The translations under genes were made by a program, and so were the position numbers. This document shows, one piece after another, positions 1 to 5,118 of a DNA stretch of 5,118 bases. Each line of letters opens with the position of its first letter. The stretch's first letter is position 1. Under the pieces are notes generated by a model, which saw only the letters and a list, made by a program, of their open reading frames with translations, searched no databases and had not been told where the DNA came from. Source of the DNA: CAYSIX01 sp964431205 (GTDB taxonomy: Bacteria > Planctomycetota > Phycisphaerae > Phycisphaerales > Phycisphaeraceae); NCBI GenBank assembly GCA_964431205.1, contig CAYSIX010000266.1:1-5118 (forward strand), in the 5' to 3' direction.

Positions 1-86
1 GATCTCTTAGGACCCAGTCATGGTCCGCGAGGGTTTCGTCCTGCGCGTCGTTGCCGGTGCAAACTGCCCGGTCGCCACGCTTCCAC

Positions 87-92
87 TATAAT
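87..92 (+). promoter_or_regulatory. Candidate -10 element of the fba-ferritin promoter
   Basis: The hexamer is a perfect TATAAT, which stands out in such GC-rich DNA. It lies 97 bp before the chosen fba start and would put transcription initiation near base 99. No good TTGACA-like -35 box sits 16-19 bp upstream; the nearest options (around 62-69) match poorly, and TTGCCG at 51-56 is too far away. The call therefore rests on the -10 box and its position, and an activator could compensate for the weak -35. The position also argues against the ATG at base 97 as the fba start, since that codon would fall before the predicted transcript begins. Confidence 0.45.
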
Positions 93-103
93 CCATGTGG
101 ATC

Positions 104-120
104 GGGTGAGCCGCTCACCC
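104..120. promoter_or_regulatory. 17-bp perfect dyad, candidate operator or leader hairpin
   Basis: The sequence GGGTGAGCCGCTCACCC consists of two 8-base arms (104-111 and 113-120) that are exact reverse complements around a single central base at 112. Relative to the TATAAT at 87-92 it would cover about +6 to +22 of the transcript, a classic place for a dimeric repressor to bind. As RNA it could instead fold into a 7-bp GC-rich hairpin with a 3-nt loop. No U-run follows it, so it is not a standard terminator. I do not recognise it as the site of a known regulator. Confidence 0.5.
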
Positions 121-189
121 CTGCACGCGACGCCGACTTCCCGCGGGGAGGGCCGGCCAAGCGAACCCCGGATTCTAGCGAGGTATGCC

Positions 190-1242
190 ATGCCTGTTCC
201 CGACTACGAGACGTACACCCGGATGCTCGATCACGCGTACGAGCAGCATTTCGCGTACCCCGCGATCAACGTGACGTCGATGATCACGGCCAACGCGGCC
301 CTGAAAGCCTTCGCCGACTGCAAGTCGGACGGGATCATTCAGGTCTCGACGGGCGGGGGCAAGTTCGCCTCGGGCCTGGGGGTGGGCGACGAGGTCGAGG
401 GGGCGATCAGCATCGCCGAGCACATCCACCGCATGGCCCGGCACTACAACGTGTACGTGGCCCTGCACACGGATCACTGCCAGCCGGAGAAGGTCGACAG
501 CTTCCTGATCCCGCTGATCGAGGAGTCGGAGCGTCGGGTCAAGGCGGGCGAGCCGCCGCTGTATTCGAGCCACATGATGGACGGCTCGGCGCTGCCGCTG
601 AAGGAGAACATGGACGTCGCGGTGCCGCTGCTGGAGCGGATGGCGAAGATCGGCCAGATTCTGGAGGTAGAGGCGGGCGTCGTCGGCGGCGAGGAGGACG
701 GCGCGGCCGGCAGCGACGACACGCCGAGCGACAAGCTGTACACGACGCCGGAGGACATGGTCGAGGTCTACCGTCGGCTGGGCGAGGTGTCGGACGGGCG
801 GTACATGTTCGCCGCGACGTTCGGGAACGTGCACGGGCACTACAAGCCGGGCGTGGTGAAGCTGCGGCCGGAGATCCTCAAGCACGGTCAGGACGCGCTG
901 CGCAAGGAGTTCGGCCCGGACGCGAAGTTCTGGCTGGTGTTCCACGGCGGGTCGGGTTCGAGCCAGCAGGACATCCACGAGACGCTGAACTACGGCGTCG
1001 TGAAGATGAACGTGGACACCGACTGCCAGTACGCTTTCACCCGCGCGGTAGCAGACCACATGTTCAAGAACTACGACGGCGTGCTGAAGATCGACGGCGA
1101 GGTGGGCAACAAGAAGGTGTACGACCCGCGGTCGTACCTGAAGGCGGCCGAGAAGTCCATGGCCGATCGCGTTGCCCAGGCCTGCGAGGACCTCAAGTGC
1201 GTGGGCAAGTCGCTGCTCGCGGCCGAGCCCGCCGCCGTCTGA
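190..1242 (+). CDS. fba: Class II (IIA) fructose-bisphosphate aldolase
   Basis: A 350-residue zinc-dependent aldolase that reversibly splits fructose 1,6-bisphosphate into dihydroxyacetone phosphate and glyceraldehyde 3-phosphate in the cytosol (EC 4.1.2.13), serving glycolysis and gluconeogenesis. Family motifs are intact and in order: LHTDHC with catalytic Asp95 and zinc ligand His96; GGEEDG (166-171); GNVHG with zinc ligand His215; FHGGSGS with zinc ligand His252; KMNVDTD with Asn274 and Asp276 for substrate binding. GGEEDG and overall similarity to E. coli FbaA (about 359 residues) mark subclass IIA, the glycolytic type. The ATG at 190 is chosen because GAGG lies 6 nt upstream, the protein then has family length, and the extra residues from an in-frame ATG at 97 look non-coding and would precede the predicted transcript start. 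Ferritin follows after 21 bp, suggesting one operon. The call is very secure. Confidence 0.97.
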   Translation: MPVPDYETYTRMLDHAYEQHFAYPAINVTSMITANAALKAFADCKSDGIIQVSTGGGKFASGLGVGDEVEGAISIAEHIHRMARHYNVYVALHTDHCQPEKVDSFLIPLIEESERRVKAGEPPLYSSHMMDGSALPLKENMDVAVPLLERMAKIGQILEVEAGVVGGEEDGAAGSDDTPSDKLYTTPEDMVEVYRRLGEVSDGRYMFAATFGNVHGHYKPGVVKLRPEILKHGQDALRKEFGPDAKFWLVFHGGSGSSQQDIHETLNYGVVKMNVDTDCQYAFTRAVADHMFKNYDGVLKIDGEVGNKKVYDPRSYLKAAEKSMADRVAQACEDLKCVGKSLLAAEPAAV

Positions 1243-1263
1243 TCACCCGTTACGGAGGCCGAT

Positions 1264-1773
1264 ATGCTGGATGCCAAGATCGAAACGGCGTTGAATCATC
1301 AGATCAATCAGGAGATGGCGGCGGCGTACAACTACCTGGCCATGGCGGCCCACTTCGAGGCGATGAACCTCAAGGGCTTTGCCCAGTGGATGTACGTGCA
1401 GCGCCGGGAAGAGCTGGAGCACGCCGAGCGGCTGTGGACGTACGTCCTGGACCGAGGCGGGCGGCTCGACCTGGCCGCCGTCAACAAGCCCAAGGCCGAG
1501 TTCAACACCGTCCGCGAGGTGTTCGAGACCGCGTTGAAGCAGGAACGGCAGAACACCAAGTCGATCCACGAGCTGTACGAGCTGGCGTTCGAGCTGAAGG
1601 ACTACCCGACGCAGAGCCACCTGAAGTGGTTTATCGACGAGCAGGTCGAGGAAGAAAAGATCATGGAGGAGACGCTGGGGATGATCGACCTGGCCGGCGA
1701 CGACAAGGGCGCCTTGCTCGTGCTGAACCAGCAGTTCGGCCAGCGGACGGGCGATGAGAATCCCGCGTCATGA
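1264..1773 (+). CDS. ftnA: Non-haem bacterial ferritin (FtnA type)
   Basis: A 169-residue ferritin, expected to form a 24-subunit cytosolic shell that oxidises Fe(II) and stores it as a ferric mineral. It aligns without gaps to the E. coli FtnA numbering as I recall it. The ferroxidase A/B-site residues Glu17, Glu50, His53, Glu94, Gln127 and Glu130 are present, as is Tyr24, and the third-site residues Glu49, Glu126 and Glu129 are also kept. No methionine corresponds to a haem ligand that would indicate bacterioferritin. CGGAGG lies 5 nt before the ATG, a strong ribosome binding site. The gene starts 21 bp after fba with no visible terminator or promoter between, so the two are probably co-transcribed. 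Its TGA stop overlaps the convergent Nudix stop. The symbol follows the E. coli homologue. Confidence 0.95.
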   Translation: MLDAKIETALNHQINQEMAAAYNYLAMAAHFEAMNLKGFAQWMYVQRREELEHAERLWTYVLDRGGRLDLAAVNKPKAEFNTVREVFETALKQERQNTKSIHELYELAFELKDYPTQSHLKWFIDEQVEEEKIMEETLGMIDLAGDDKGALLVLNQQFGQRTGDENPAS

Positions 1774-2217
1774 GCGAGCCCGGTCGTGCCGCTGTGTGCC
1801 GGTGTAACGCTCCGCGGCGGCGATGAACTCGTCGGTGTACGGCATCACGTCCGGATGCGTGCGGACTTGCCTGCCGGTCATCCACAGCACCTCGGCCACT
1901 TCGGCGTCGCTCGGCCGCACCGCGTCCGGATCGGTCAGATCCGCCACCACGCCGACCAGGTCCACCGGACGCTGCGGGACGGTCCGCCGCCACAGCTCCG
2001 CCCGCGGCATGACCTGAACGCCCAACTCTTCCTGCATCTCGCGGATCGCGGCGGTCCGCACGGTCTCGCCCAACTCGATCGCTCCGCCCGGGAAGCAGAC
2101 GCGGCCCGGCGCGGCCACGTGTCGGCTCCGCCGAATCAACAGCCATCGGCCGTCCACCCGTTGGCACGCGACGATCACGCCCTGAACCCGGCCGTTGACG
2201 GTCAGCCGCTCGCCCAT
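1768..2217 (-). CDS. Nudix hydrolase
   Basis: A 149-residue protein of the Nudix family, whose members hydrolyse nucleoside diphosphates linked to another group (for example ADP-ribose, oxidised dNTPs, nucleotide sugars) using divalent metal. Residues 45-67 are a perfect Nudix box, GX5EX7REUXEEXGU, from Gly45 through Glu51, Arg59-Glu60, Glu63-Glu64 to Gly66-Val67. Upstream of it lie the usual beta strands (12-18 and 24-30) and the PGG turn (43-45). The substrate cannot be read from the sequence. The ATG at 2217 gives a normal single-domain size; upstream in-frame starts to 2397 would add about 60 low-complexity Arg/Gly-rich residues across the divergent promoter region. No clear Shine-Dalgarno sequence precedes the ATG. 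A TACACT hexamer on this strand (2231-2226) ends 8 nt before it, so a leaderless transcript is possible. The stop overlaps ferritin's by 6 bp. Confidence 0.9.
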   Translation of the reverse strand: MGERLTVNGRVQGVIVACQRVDGRWLLIRRSRHVAAPGRVCFPGGAIELGETVRTAAIREMQEELGVQVMPRAELWRRTVPQRPVDLVGVVADLTDPDAVRPSDAEVAEVLWMTGRQVRTHPDVMPYTDEFIAAAERYTGTQRHDRARS

Positions 2218-2237
2218 CGCCGGCCAGTGTAGCGGCG

Positions 2238-2256
2238 GCAGGGCAGTGCCCCCTGC
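2238..2256. repeat. Imperfect inverted repeat in the divergent Nudix/FHA spacer
   Basis: GCAGGGCA (2238-2245) pairs with TGCCC (2247-2251) and, after two unpaired C residues, TGC (2254-2256), giving an 8-bp stem with a one-base apex at DNA level. It lies 21-39 bp upstream of the Nudix ATG and over 150 bp before the FHA start. It could be an operator or a leader structure, or a chance product of GC-rich sequence; nothing follows that would make it a terminator. Confidence 0.25.
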
Positions 2257-2302
2257 GTCCCGCCGGCCGTGCAAAGACGGGCCCTGCGAGCGACCGTGCG
2301 GG

Positions 2303-2331
2303 TTGCCGAATCGCCGCGTCAACCATACCTT
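2303..2331 (+). promoter_or_regulatory. Candidate promoter for the FHA-protease unit
   Basis: TTGCCG (2303-2308) and TACCTT (2326-2331) are separated by exactly 17 bp, the preferred sigma-70 spacing. The first matches TTGACA at four of six positions and the second keeps the conserved TA and final T of TATAAT. Initiation would fall near 2338, giving a leader of about 75 nt before the GTG at 2413. The match is modest, so this is a candidate only. Confidence 0.3.
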
Positions 2332-2412
2332 ATCCCGGCTTACCCAGCGGGCCGCGGTGCGTGCGGCGGCCATCCCGCCCCCGTTGCCCGACGCCACGAA
2401 GAGGAGAGGCCG

Positions 2413-3555
2413 GTGTTCCTATTGATCGCGGTGGCTGGACCGGACAAGGGGCGGGTCTTCGAGCTGTTCGAGGGCCGGCCGGTCGTCGTGGGGCGAGAAG
2501 GTGACCAGCACAAGCTGCGCGACCGTCAGGCGGCCGACGCGCACGCGCGCATCTGGTGTGAGGGTCCCGGCGAGGCTTGGTTCGTGCGGGACCTGCGTTC
2601 GGTGGGCGGCACGTGGCTGAACGGCAAGCCGGCGCGCGGACGCAAGCGGATCGAACCCGGCGACCTGCTGGGCATGGGTGGTAACACGTTCGTCCTGGCG
2701 GAGCTGCCCGTGGAGCAGTCGGAGCGGATGTACCTGCTCGGCGAGGCGTCGGCGCGGCCGGCAAGCTATCGGTTCCGTCGTTGGCGCCGGGTCCGCCGCT
2801 TTGCGCTGGCCGCGGGCCTGACCGGGCTGGGCGTGCTCATCGGTCTGGCGTGGCAGCCCGCGCCGATCACAGGGCCCGACGCGGTTGCGACACGAGCGGC
2901 CGAGTCCGACACATCGGGCGTCGCGCTTCGTTTTGATGCCGCTTCGCTGGACCTCGTCGCCGACAAGCCGGGCGGCTCGTCCCGCGACGAAGCGATCGGC
3001 GCGATGGATCCGACCGGCGGCGAGGAGGAGCGGGAGCAAACCCAGCGCGTGTACACGATGCTGGAGACGATCCTCGACAGGCTGGACCGTACGCCGGCCG
3101 ATCCCTCCACGACCGACACGGAGGCACGCACCTCCGATCCGCCACGCGATGCGGTGGATCCGCTCCGGGATTCACAGTCTCGCGCGGACCGGCCCAGCGG
3201 CGAGGGCTCGCCCCCCACCGAGTCCGCCGAGCGGCTGACCGCGCTGGAGCGCGCGTATCGACGGGCCTTCGAGACGGACCAGCCGGTGACCGTCGGTGCC
3301 GGCGTGGTGAACCCGGTGACGGGCGAGCGATCGACCGGCCGGACGCTCGACCCGGCCGCGGCGCGGGCCGCCGGCATCACGAGCTGGCGCGAGTGGTACG
3401 TCATGGACGCGTTCGCCGAGCGGATGCGGCTCCAGCGTCAGGCCGCGTCCAGCGGCGGGCGGGCCTCGCGGTCGCCGATCGTGACGCTGCCCCCGGCGAT
3501 CGACACCGTCAACGCCCTCCCCGCCGTGGACCGCGATTCCGAGCGGGCCCGATAG
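2413..3555 (+). CDS. Membrane-anchored FHA-domain protein, degenerate phosphopeptide site
   Basis: A 380-residue protein. Residues 1-97 form an FHA fold: VVVGRE (24-29) with the conserved Gly27-Arg28, an AHARIW strand (43-48), FVRDLRSVGGTWLNG (57-71) and a C-terminal strand near 91-96. FHA domains usually bind phosphothreonine, but here the SRxH segment reads ADAH (41-44) and the Asn of NGT is Gly65, so key contacts are missing. An Arg-rich stretch (120-129) precedes one hydrophobic span (130-147), implying a cytoplasmic FHA domain and an outer C-terminus. The tail (148-380) is rich in Asp, Pro, Ser, Thr and Arg, probably disordered, with short helices near 204-226 and 271-288 and a conserved-looking segment near 313-343. 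I do not recognise the tail. The GTG start is chosen because GGAG (2403-2406) lies 6 nt upstream and the FHA fold begins at once. The M50 protease gene follows after 28 bp. Confidence 0.85.
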   Translation: MFLLIAVAGPDKGRVFELFEGRPVVVGREGDQHKLRDRQAADAHARIWCEGPGEAWFVRDLRSVGGTWLNGKPARGRKRIEPGDLLGMGGNTFVLAELPVEQSERMYLLGEASARPASYRFRRWRRVRRFALAAGLTGLGVLIGLAWQPAPITGPDAVATRAAESDTSGVALRFDAASLDLVADKPGGSSRDEAIGAMDPTGGEEEREQTQRVYTMLETILDRLDRTPADPSTTDTEARTSDPPRDAVDPLRDSQSRADRPSGEGSPPTESAERLTALERAYRRAFETDQPVTVGAGVVNPVTGERSTGRTLDPAAARAAGITSWREWYVMDAFAERMRLQRQAASSGGRASRSPIVTLPPAIDTVNALPAVDRDSERAR

Positions 3556-3576
3556 GACCCACGCCCCGACGGGCCC
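3545..3576 (+). repeat. Intercistronic inverted repeat between the FHA and protease genes
   Basis: GGGCCCG (3545-3551) and CGGGCCC (3570-3576) are exact complements and could form a 7-bp all-GC stem with an 18-nt loop in RNA. The structure spans the FHA stop codon and ends 7 nt before the protease ATG, where it could hinder ribosome access. No U-run follows, so it is not an intrinsic terminator. Each GGGCCC is self-complementary and common in GC-rich DNA, so chance is possible. Confidence 0.3.
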
Positions 3577-3583
3577 TGGCACG

Positions 3584-4255
3584 ATGCCGAACCTGTTCCT
3601 TCAATACGCTTTTCAGGAAGAGACGCTCTTCTACTACCTGGCGGTGGTGCTGATCGTGACGTTCAGCATCGTCTTGCACGAGCTGGCGCACGGCTGGATG
3701 GCGATCCGACTCGGCGACGACACGCCGATCATCCACGAACGGATGACGGGCAACCCGCTGGTGCACATGGGCGGGTGGTCGCTGGCCGTGCTGCTGATCT
3801 TCGGGATCGCCTGGGGTCAGATGCCGATCGATTCGTCGCGCTTGCGCGGGCGCTGGGCGGAGGCGAAGGTGGCGGCGGCGGGCCCGGCGATGAACCTGCT
3901 GCTGGCGATCGTCGCGCTCACGGCGCTGGGGTTGTGGTGGCGGTTCGGGGCGTTCGGCGGGACGCAGATCGAACGCAACGGCTTGCAGATGCTCTGGTGG
4001 TGCGGGCTGACCAACCTGCTCCTGTGCATCTTCAACCTGATGCCCGTCCCGCCGCTGGACGGCTCGCACGTTCTGGCCAACTTCAGCCGCGGTTACGCCA
4101 ACCTCCTCGCGGACCCGTCCAAGCAGGGCATGTGGATGCTCGCGTTCATCTTCACCTTCGCCATGGCAAGGGCGATCCTTCAGCCCGTCGCCGGCTGGGC
4201 CGTCACCTACACGAGCTGGGTCGCCGGCGGACCGGGGTTCCTGATGTACACGTGA
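3584..4255 (+). CDS. M50 (site-2) family intramembrane zinc metalloprotease
   Basis: A 223-residue polytopic membrane protein of the minimal, PDZ-less M50 type. HELAH at 32-36, within the first hydrophobic span (about 16-38), supplies two zinc-ligand histidines and the catalytic Glu33. NPLVHM (57-62) and GPAMN (100-104) are family motifs, and NLMPVPPLDG (151-160) carries Asp159, the third zinc ligand. Hydrophobic spans lie near 16-38, 64-78, 96-119, 137-155 and 182-207. Relatives cut membrane-embedded substrates such as anti-sigma factors or pro-proteins; the substrate here is unknown. The gene sits 28 bp after the FHA gene, same strand, probably co-transcribed. There is no good Shine-Dalgarno sequence before the ATG, so translation may depend on coupling or be tuned by the upstream inverted repeat. 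The length is typical of this subgroup, and all catalytic residues are present. Confidence 0.93.
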   Translation: MPNLFLQYAFQEETLFYYLAVVLIVTFSIVLHELAHGWMAIRLGDDTPIIHERMTGNPLVHMGGWSLAVLLIFGIAWGQMPIDSSRLRGRWAEAKVAAAGPAMNLLLAIVALTALGLWWRFGAFGGTQIERNGLQMLWWCGLTNLLLCIFNLMPVPPLDGSHVLANFSRGYANLLADPSKQGMWMLAFIFTFAMARAILQPVAGWAVTYTSWVAGGPGFLMYT

Positions 4256-4264
4256 TGTCCACGT

Positions 4265-4282
4265 AGGGGTGCGTCAGCCCCT
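4265..4282. terminator. Weak hairpin between convergent genes
   Basis: AGGGG (4265-4269) pairs with CCCCT (4278-4282) around an 8-nt loop, just after the protease stop. It lacks a T-run on either strand, so it is at best a weak or factor-assisted terminator. Its place between two converging units is the main support. On the minus strand it begins at the stop codon of the short coding-like stretch 4282-4380. Confidence 0.3.
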
Positions 4283-4380
4283 CACTCAGAGTCCGTCGGG
4301 CCGTTTCCCTTGACCTTCAGGTCGGTGACCGGGCGCAGGTCGAACACGTTGAACAAATCGTCCGGCTGATACACGATCAC
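4282..4380 (-). pseudogene. Orphan coding-like stretch, possible gene remnant or very small gene
   Basis: Reading the minus strand from a GTG at 4380 to TGA at 4284-4282 gives 32 residues, VIVYQPDDLFNVFDLRPVTD followed by LKVKGNGPTDSE. About 28 of 32 sense codons end in G or C, as in real genes here, and the alternating hydrophobic and polar pattern looks like folded beta-strand protein. The frame differs from ppdK, whose stop is 28 bp upstream. It stays open back to about 4470 inside ppdK, but there the peptide turns Arg/Ser-rich and looks like a shadow. No strong ribosome binding site precedes the GTG. It may be the surviving C-terminus of a lost gene or a tiny real protein; I cannot assign a family. 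Confidence 0.3.
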
Positions 4381-4408
4381 CGTCCGTCCACTCGGCGAGG
4401 GAATCGGA

Positions 4409-5118
4409 TCACGAGATCGCCGCCTGCGCCGCGGCGAGGCGGGCGATCGGCACACGGAACGGCGAGCAACTCACGTAATCCAGCCCCACCTTGTGGCAGA
4501 ACCGGATCGACGAGGGGTCGCCCCCGTGCTCACCGCAGATGCCGACCTTCAGGTCCTCCCTCGCCTCGCGGCCACGGGTCACCCCCATGTCCACGAGCTG
4601 ACCCACGCCCTCGGTGTCCAGCGACTGGAACGGGTCCTTCTCCAGGATTTCCTGCGCCAGGTACTCCGGCAGGAAGTTGTTCACGTCGTCGCGGCTGTAG
4701 CCGAAGGTCATCTGCGTCAGGTCGTTGGTCCCGAAGCTGAAGAAGTCGGCGTGTTCGGCGATCTGGTCGGCGACGAGGGCCGCGCGGGGCACCTCGATCA
4801 TCGTCCCGATCGCGATCGGCAGCTTGCCCTTGTAGTTCTTCTCGCCGATGACCTGCTGAATGACCCCTTCGGTCAGCGTGCGCAGCTTGGCGAGCTCGGC
4901 CTTGGTCCCGACCAGCGGGATCATGATCTCGGGACGGGCGTCGATCTTCTTCTGTCGGCAGTTGATCGTCGCCTCCACGATCGCGCGGACCTGCATCTCG
5001 AGGATCTCAGGGTACGTGATCGACAGGCGGCAGCCGCGGTGCCCGAGCATCGGGTTGGCCTCGTGGAGCTGGGCTACGCGAGACTTGACCTTCGACGGCT
5101 TGACGTCGAGGCTCTTGG
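4409..5118 (-). CDS. ppdK: Pyruvate, phosphate dikinase, C-terminal part (cut by window edge)
   Basis: The last 235 residues of a protein normally about 870-900 long; the reading frame runs off the right edge, so the start is outside. The enzyme interconverts ATP, phosphate and pyruvate with AMP, pyrophosphate and PEP (EC 2.7.9.1) in the cytosol. The visible part is the PEP/pyruvate-binding TIM barrel: NPMLGHRGCRL near its start, TMIEVPRAAL, FGTNDLTQMTFG, GICGEHGG with the catalytic Cys codon at 4535-4537, and the family ending SPFRVPIARLAAAQAA. Glu (IEVP), Asn (GTND) and the catalytic Cys are spaced 23 and 63 residues apart, matching E745, N768 and C831 of the Clostridium symbiosum enzyme. 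CGEHGGDP and the tail favour PPDK over PEP synthase. It converges on the protease gene. An internal ATG at 5050 is not the start, since family sequence continues upstream of it. Confidence 0.96.
   Translation of the reverse strand, partial: KSLDVKPSKVKSRVAQLHEANPMLGHRGCRLSITYPEILEMQVRAIVEATINCRQKKIDARPEIMIPLVGTKAELAKLRTLTEGVIQQVIGEKNYKGKLPIAIGTMIEVPRAALVADQIAEHADFFSFGTNDLTQMTFGYSRDDVNNFLPEYLAQEILEKDPFQSLDTEGVGQLVDMGVTRGREAREDLKVGICGEHGGDPSSIRFCHKVGLDYVSCSPFRVPIARLAAAQAAIS

Noticed and set aside
1..60. Tail or start of another gene at the left edge
   Set aside because: One minus-strand frame reads plausibly for about 25 codons leaving the window, but a TAG closes it upstream and no ATG or convincing alternative start with a ribosome binding site follows, so it is not supported.
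97..189. N-terminal extension of the aldolase from the ATG at 97
   Set aside because: The 31 extra residues lie before any family sequence, have no ribosome binding site, cover the dyad at 104-120, and begin at or before the predicted transcript start. The ATG at 190 has GAGG at the right distance and gives family length.
51..1757. A 568-codon open frame overlapping fba and ferritin, and long antisense open frames across fba
   Set aside because: Their translations are Arg/Gly/Ala-rich low-complexity text with no motif, as expected for shadow frames in GC-rich DNA, while the fba and ferritin frames have complete family motifs.
2218..2397. Upstream extension of the Nudix hydrolase to 2397
   Set aside because: It would add 60 residues of low-complexity sequence, use up nearly all of the divergent spacer, and has no support from the Nudix fold, which begins shortly after the ATG at 2217.
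2269..2412. Upstream extension of the FHA protein to 2269
   Set aside because: The added 48 residues look non-coding and cover the candidate promoter. The GTG at 2413 has an excellent GGAG 6 nt before it, and the first FHA strand starts immediately.
3133..3160. Imperfect palindrome with GATCC and GGATC ends inside the FHA gene
   Set aside because: The arms mismatch at two of ten positions, and the sequence is within a codon-biased, repetitive Asp/Pro/Arg coding region, so chance is enough.
4286..4408. Readthrough extension of ppdK past its TGA to the next in-frame stop at 4286
   Set aside because: The protein ends at the usual family C-terminus (ARLAAAQAA followed by two residues), and the peptide after the stop in that frame is Arg/Gly/Pro-rich with no family similarity. 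The coding-like signal there is in another frame.

Overview
The window is GC-rich bacterial chromosome with dense, ordinary gene packing. Codons strongly prefer G or C in the third position, starts include GTG, and Shine-Dalgarno sequences are clear for some genes and absent for others. The gene mix is a class IIA fructose-bisphosphate aldolase, a non-haem ferritin, a Nudix hydrolase, a membrane-anchored FHA protein, a minimal M50 (site-2) protease and pyruvate phosphate dikinase. It would fit Planctomycetota (Phycisphaerae-like) or a similar high-GC, FHA-rich Gram-negative lineage. That placement is inference, because the window holds no rRNA or other phylogenetic marker.

Layout, left to right. 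Bases 1-189 hold no supported gene but contain a likely regulatory leader: a perfect TATAAT (87-92) followed by a 17-bp dyad (104-120). Next come fba (190-1242, +) and a ferritin gene (1264-1773, +), separated by 21 bp and probably co-transcribed. A Nudix hydrolase gene (1768-2217, -) converges on ferritin; the two TGA stops share the palindrome TCATGA. A 195-bp divergent spacer (2218-2412) separates it from an FHA-domain membrane protein gene (2413-3555, +, GTG start), which is followed 28 bp later by a small intramembrane metalloprotease gene (3584-4255, +). The last gene, pyruvate phosphate dikinase (4409-5118 and beyond, -), converges on the protease gene and is cut by the right edge. Between the protease and ppdK stops lies a short minus-strand stretch (4282-4380) with a strong coding look but no convincing start, possibly a gene remnant or a very small gene.

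Functionally, fba and ppdK are both reversible enzymes of the Embden-Meyerhof pathway, but they sit in separate transcription units. Ferritin stores iron and removes Fe(II). The FHA protein and M50 protease form a likely membrane two-gene unit: cytoplasmic FHA domain, one membrane span and a low-complexity outer tail, next to an enzyme family that cuts membrane-embedded substrates. I see no mobile element, CRISPR array, tRNA or rRNA. No wholly new system is evident. The most distinctive items are the dyad at the fba-ferritin promoter, the degenerate FHA phosphopeptide site, the FHA-protease pairing and the orphan coding-like stretch after ppdK.
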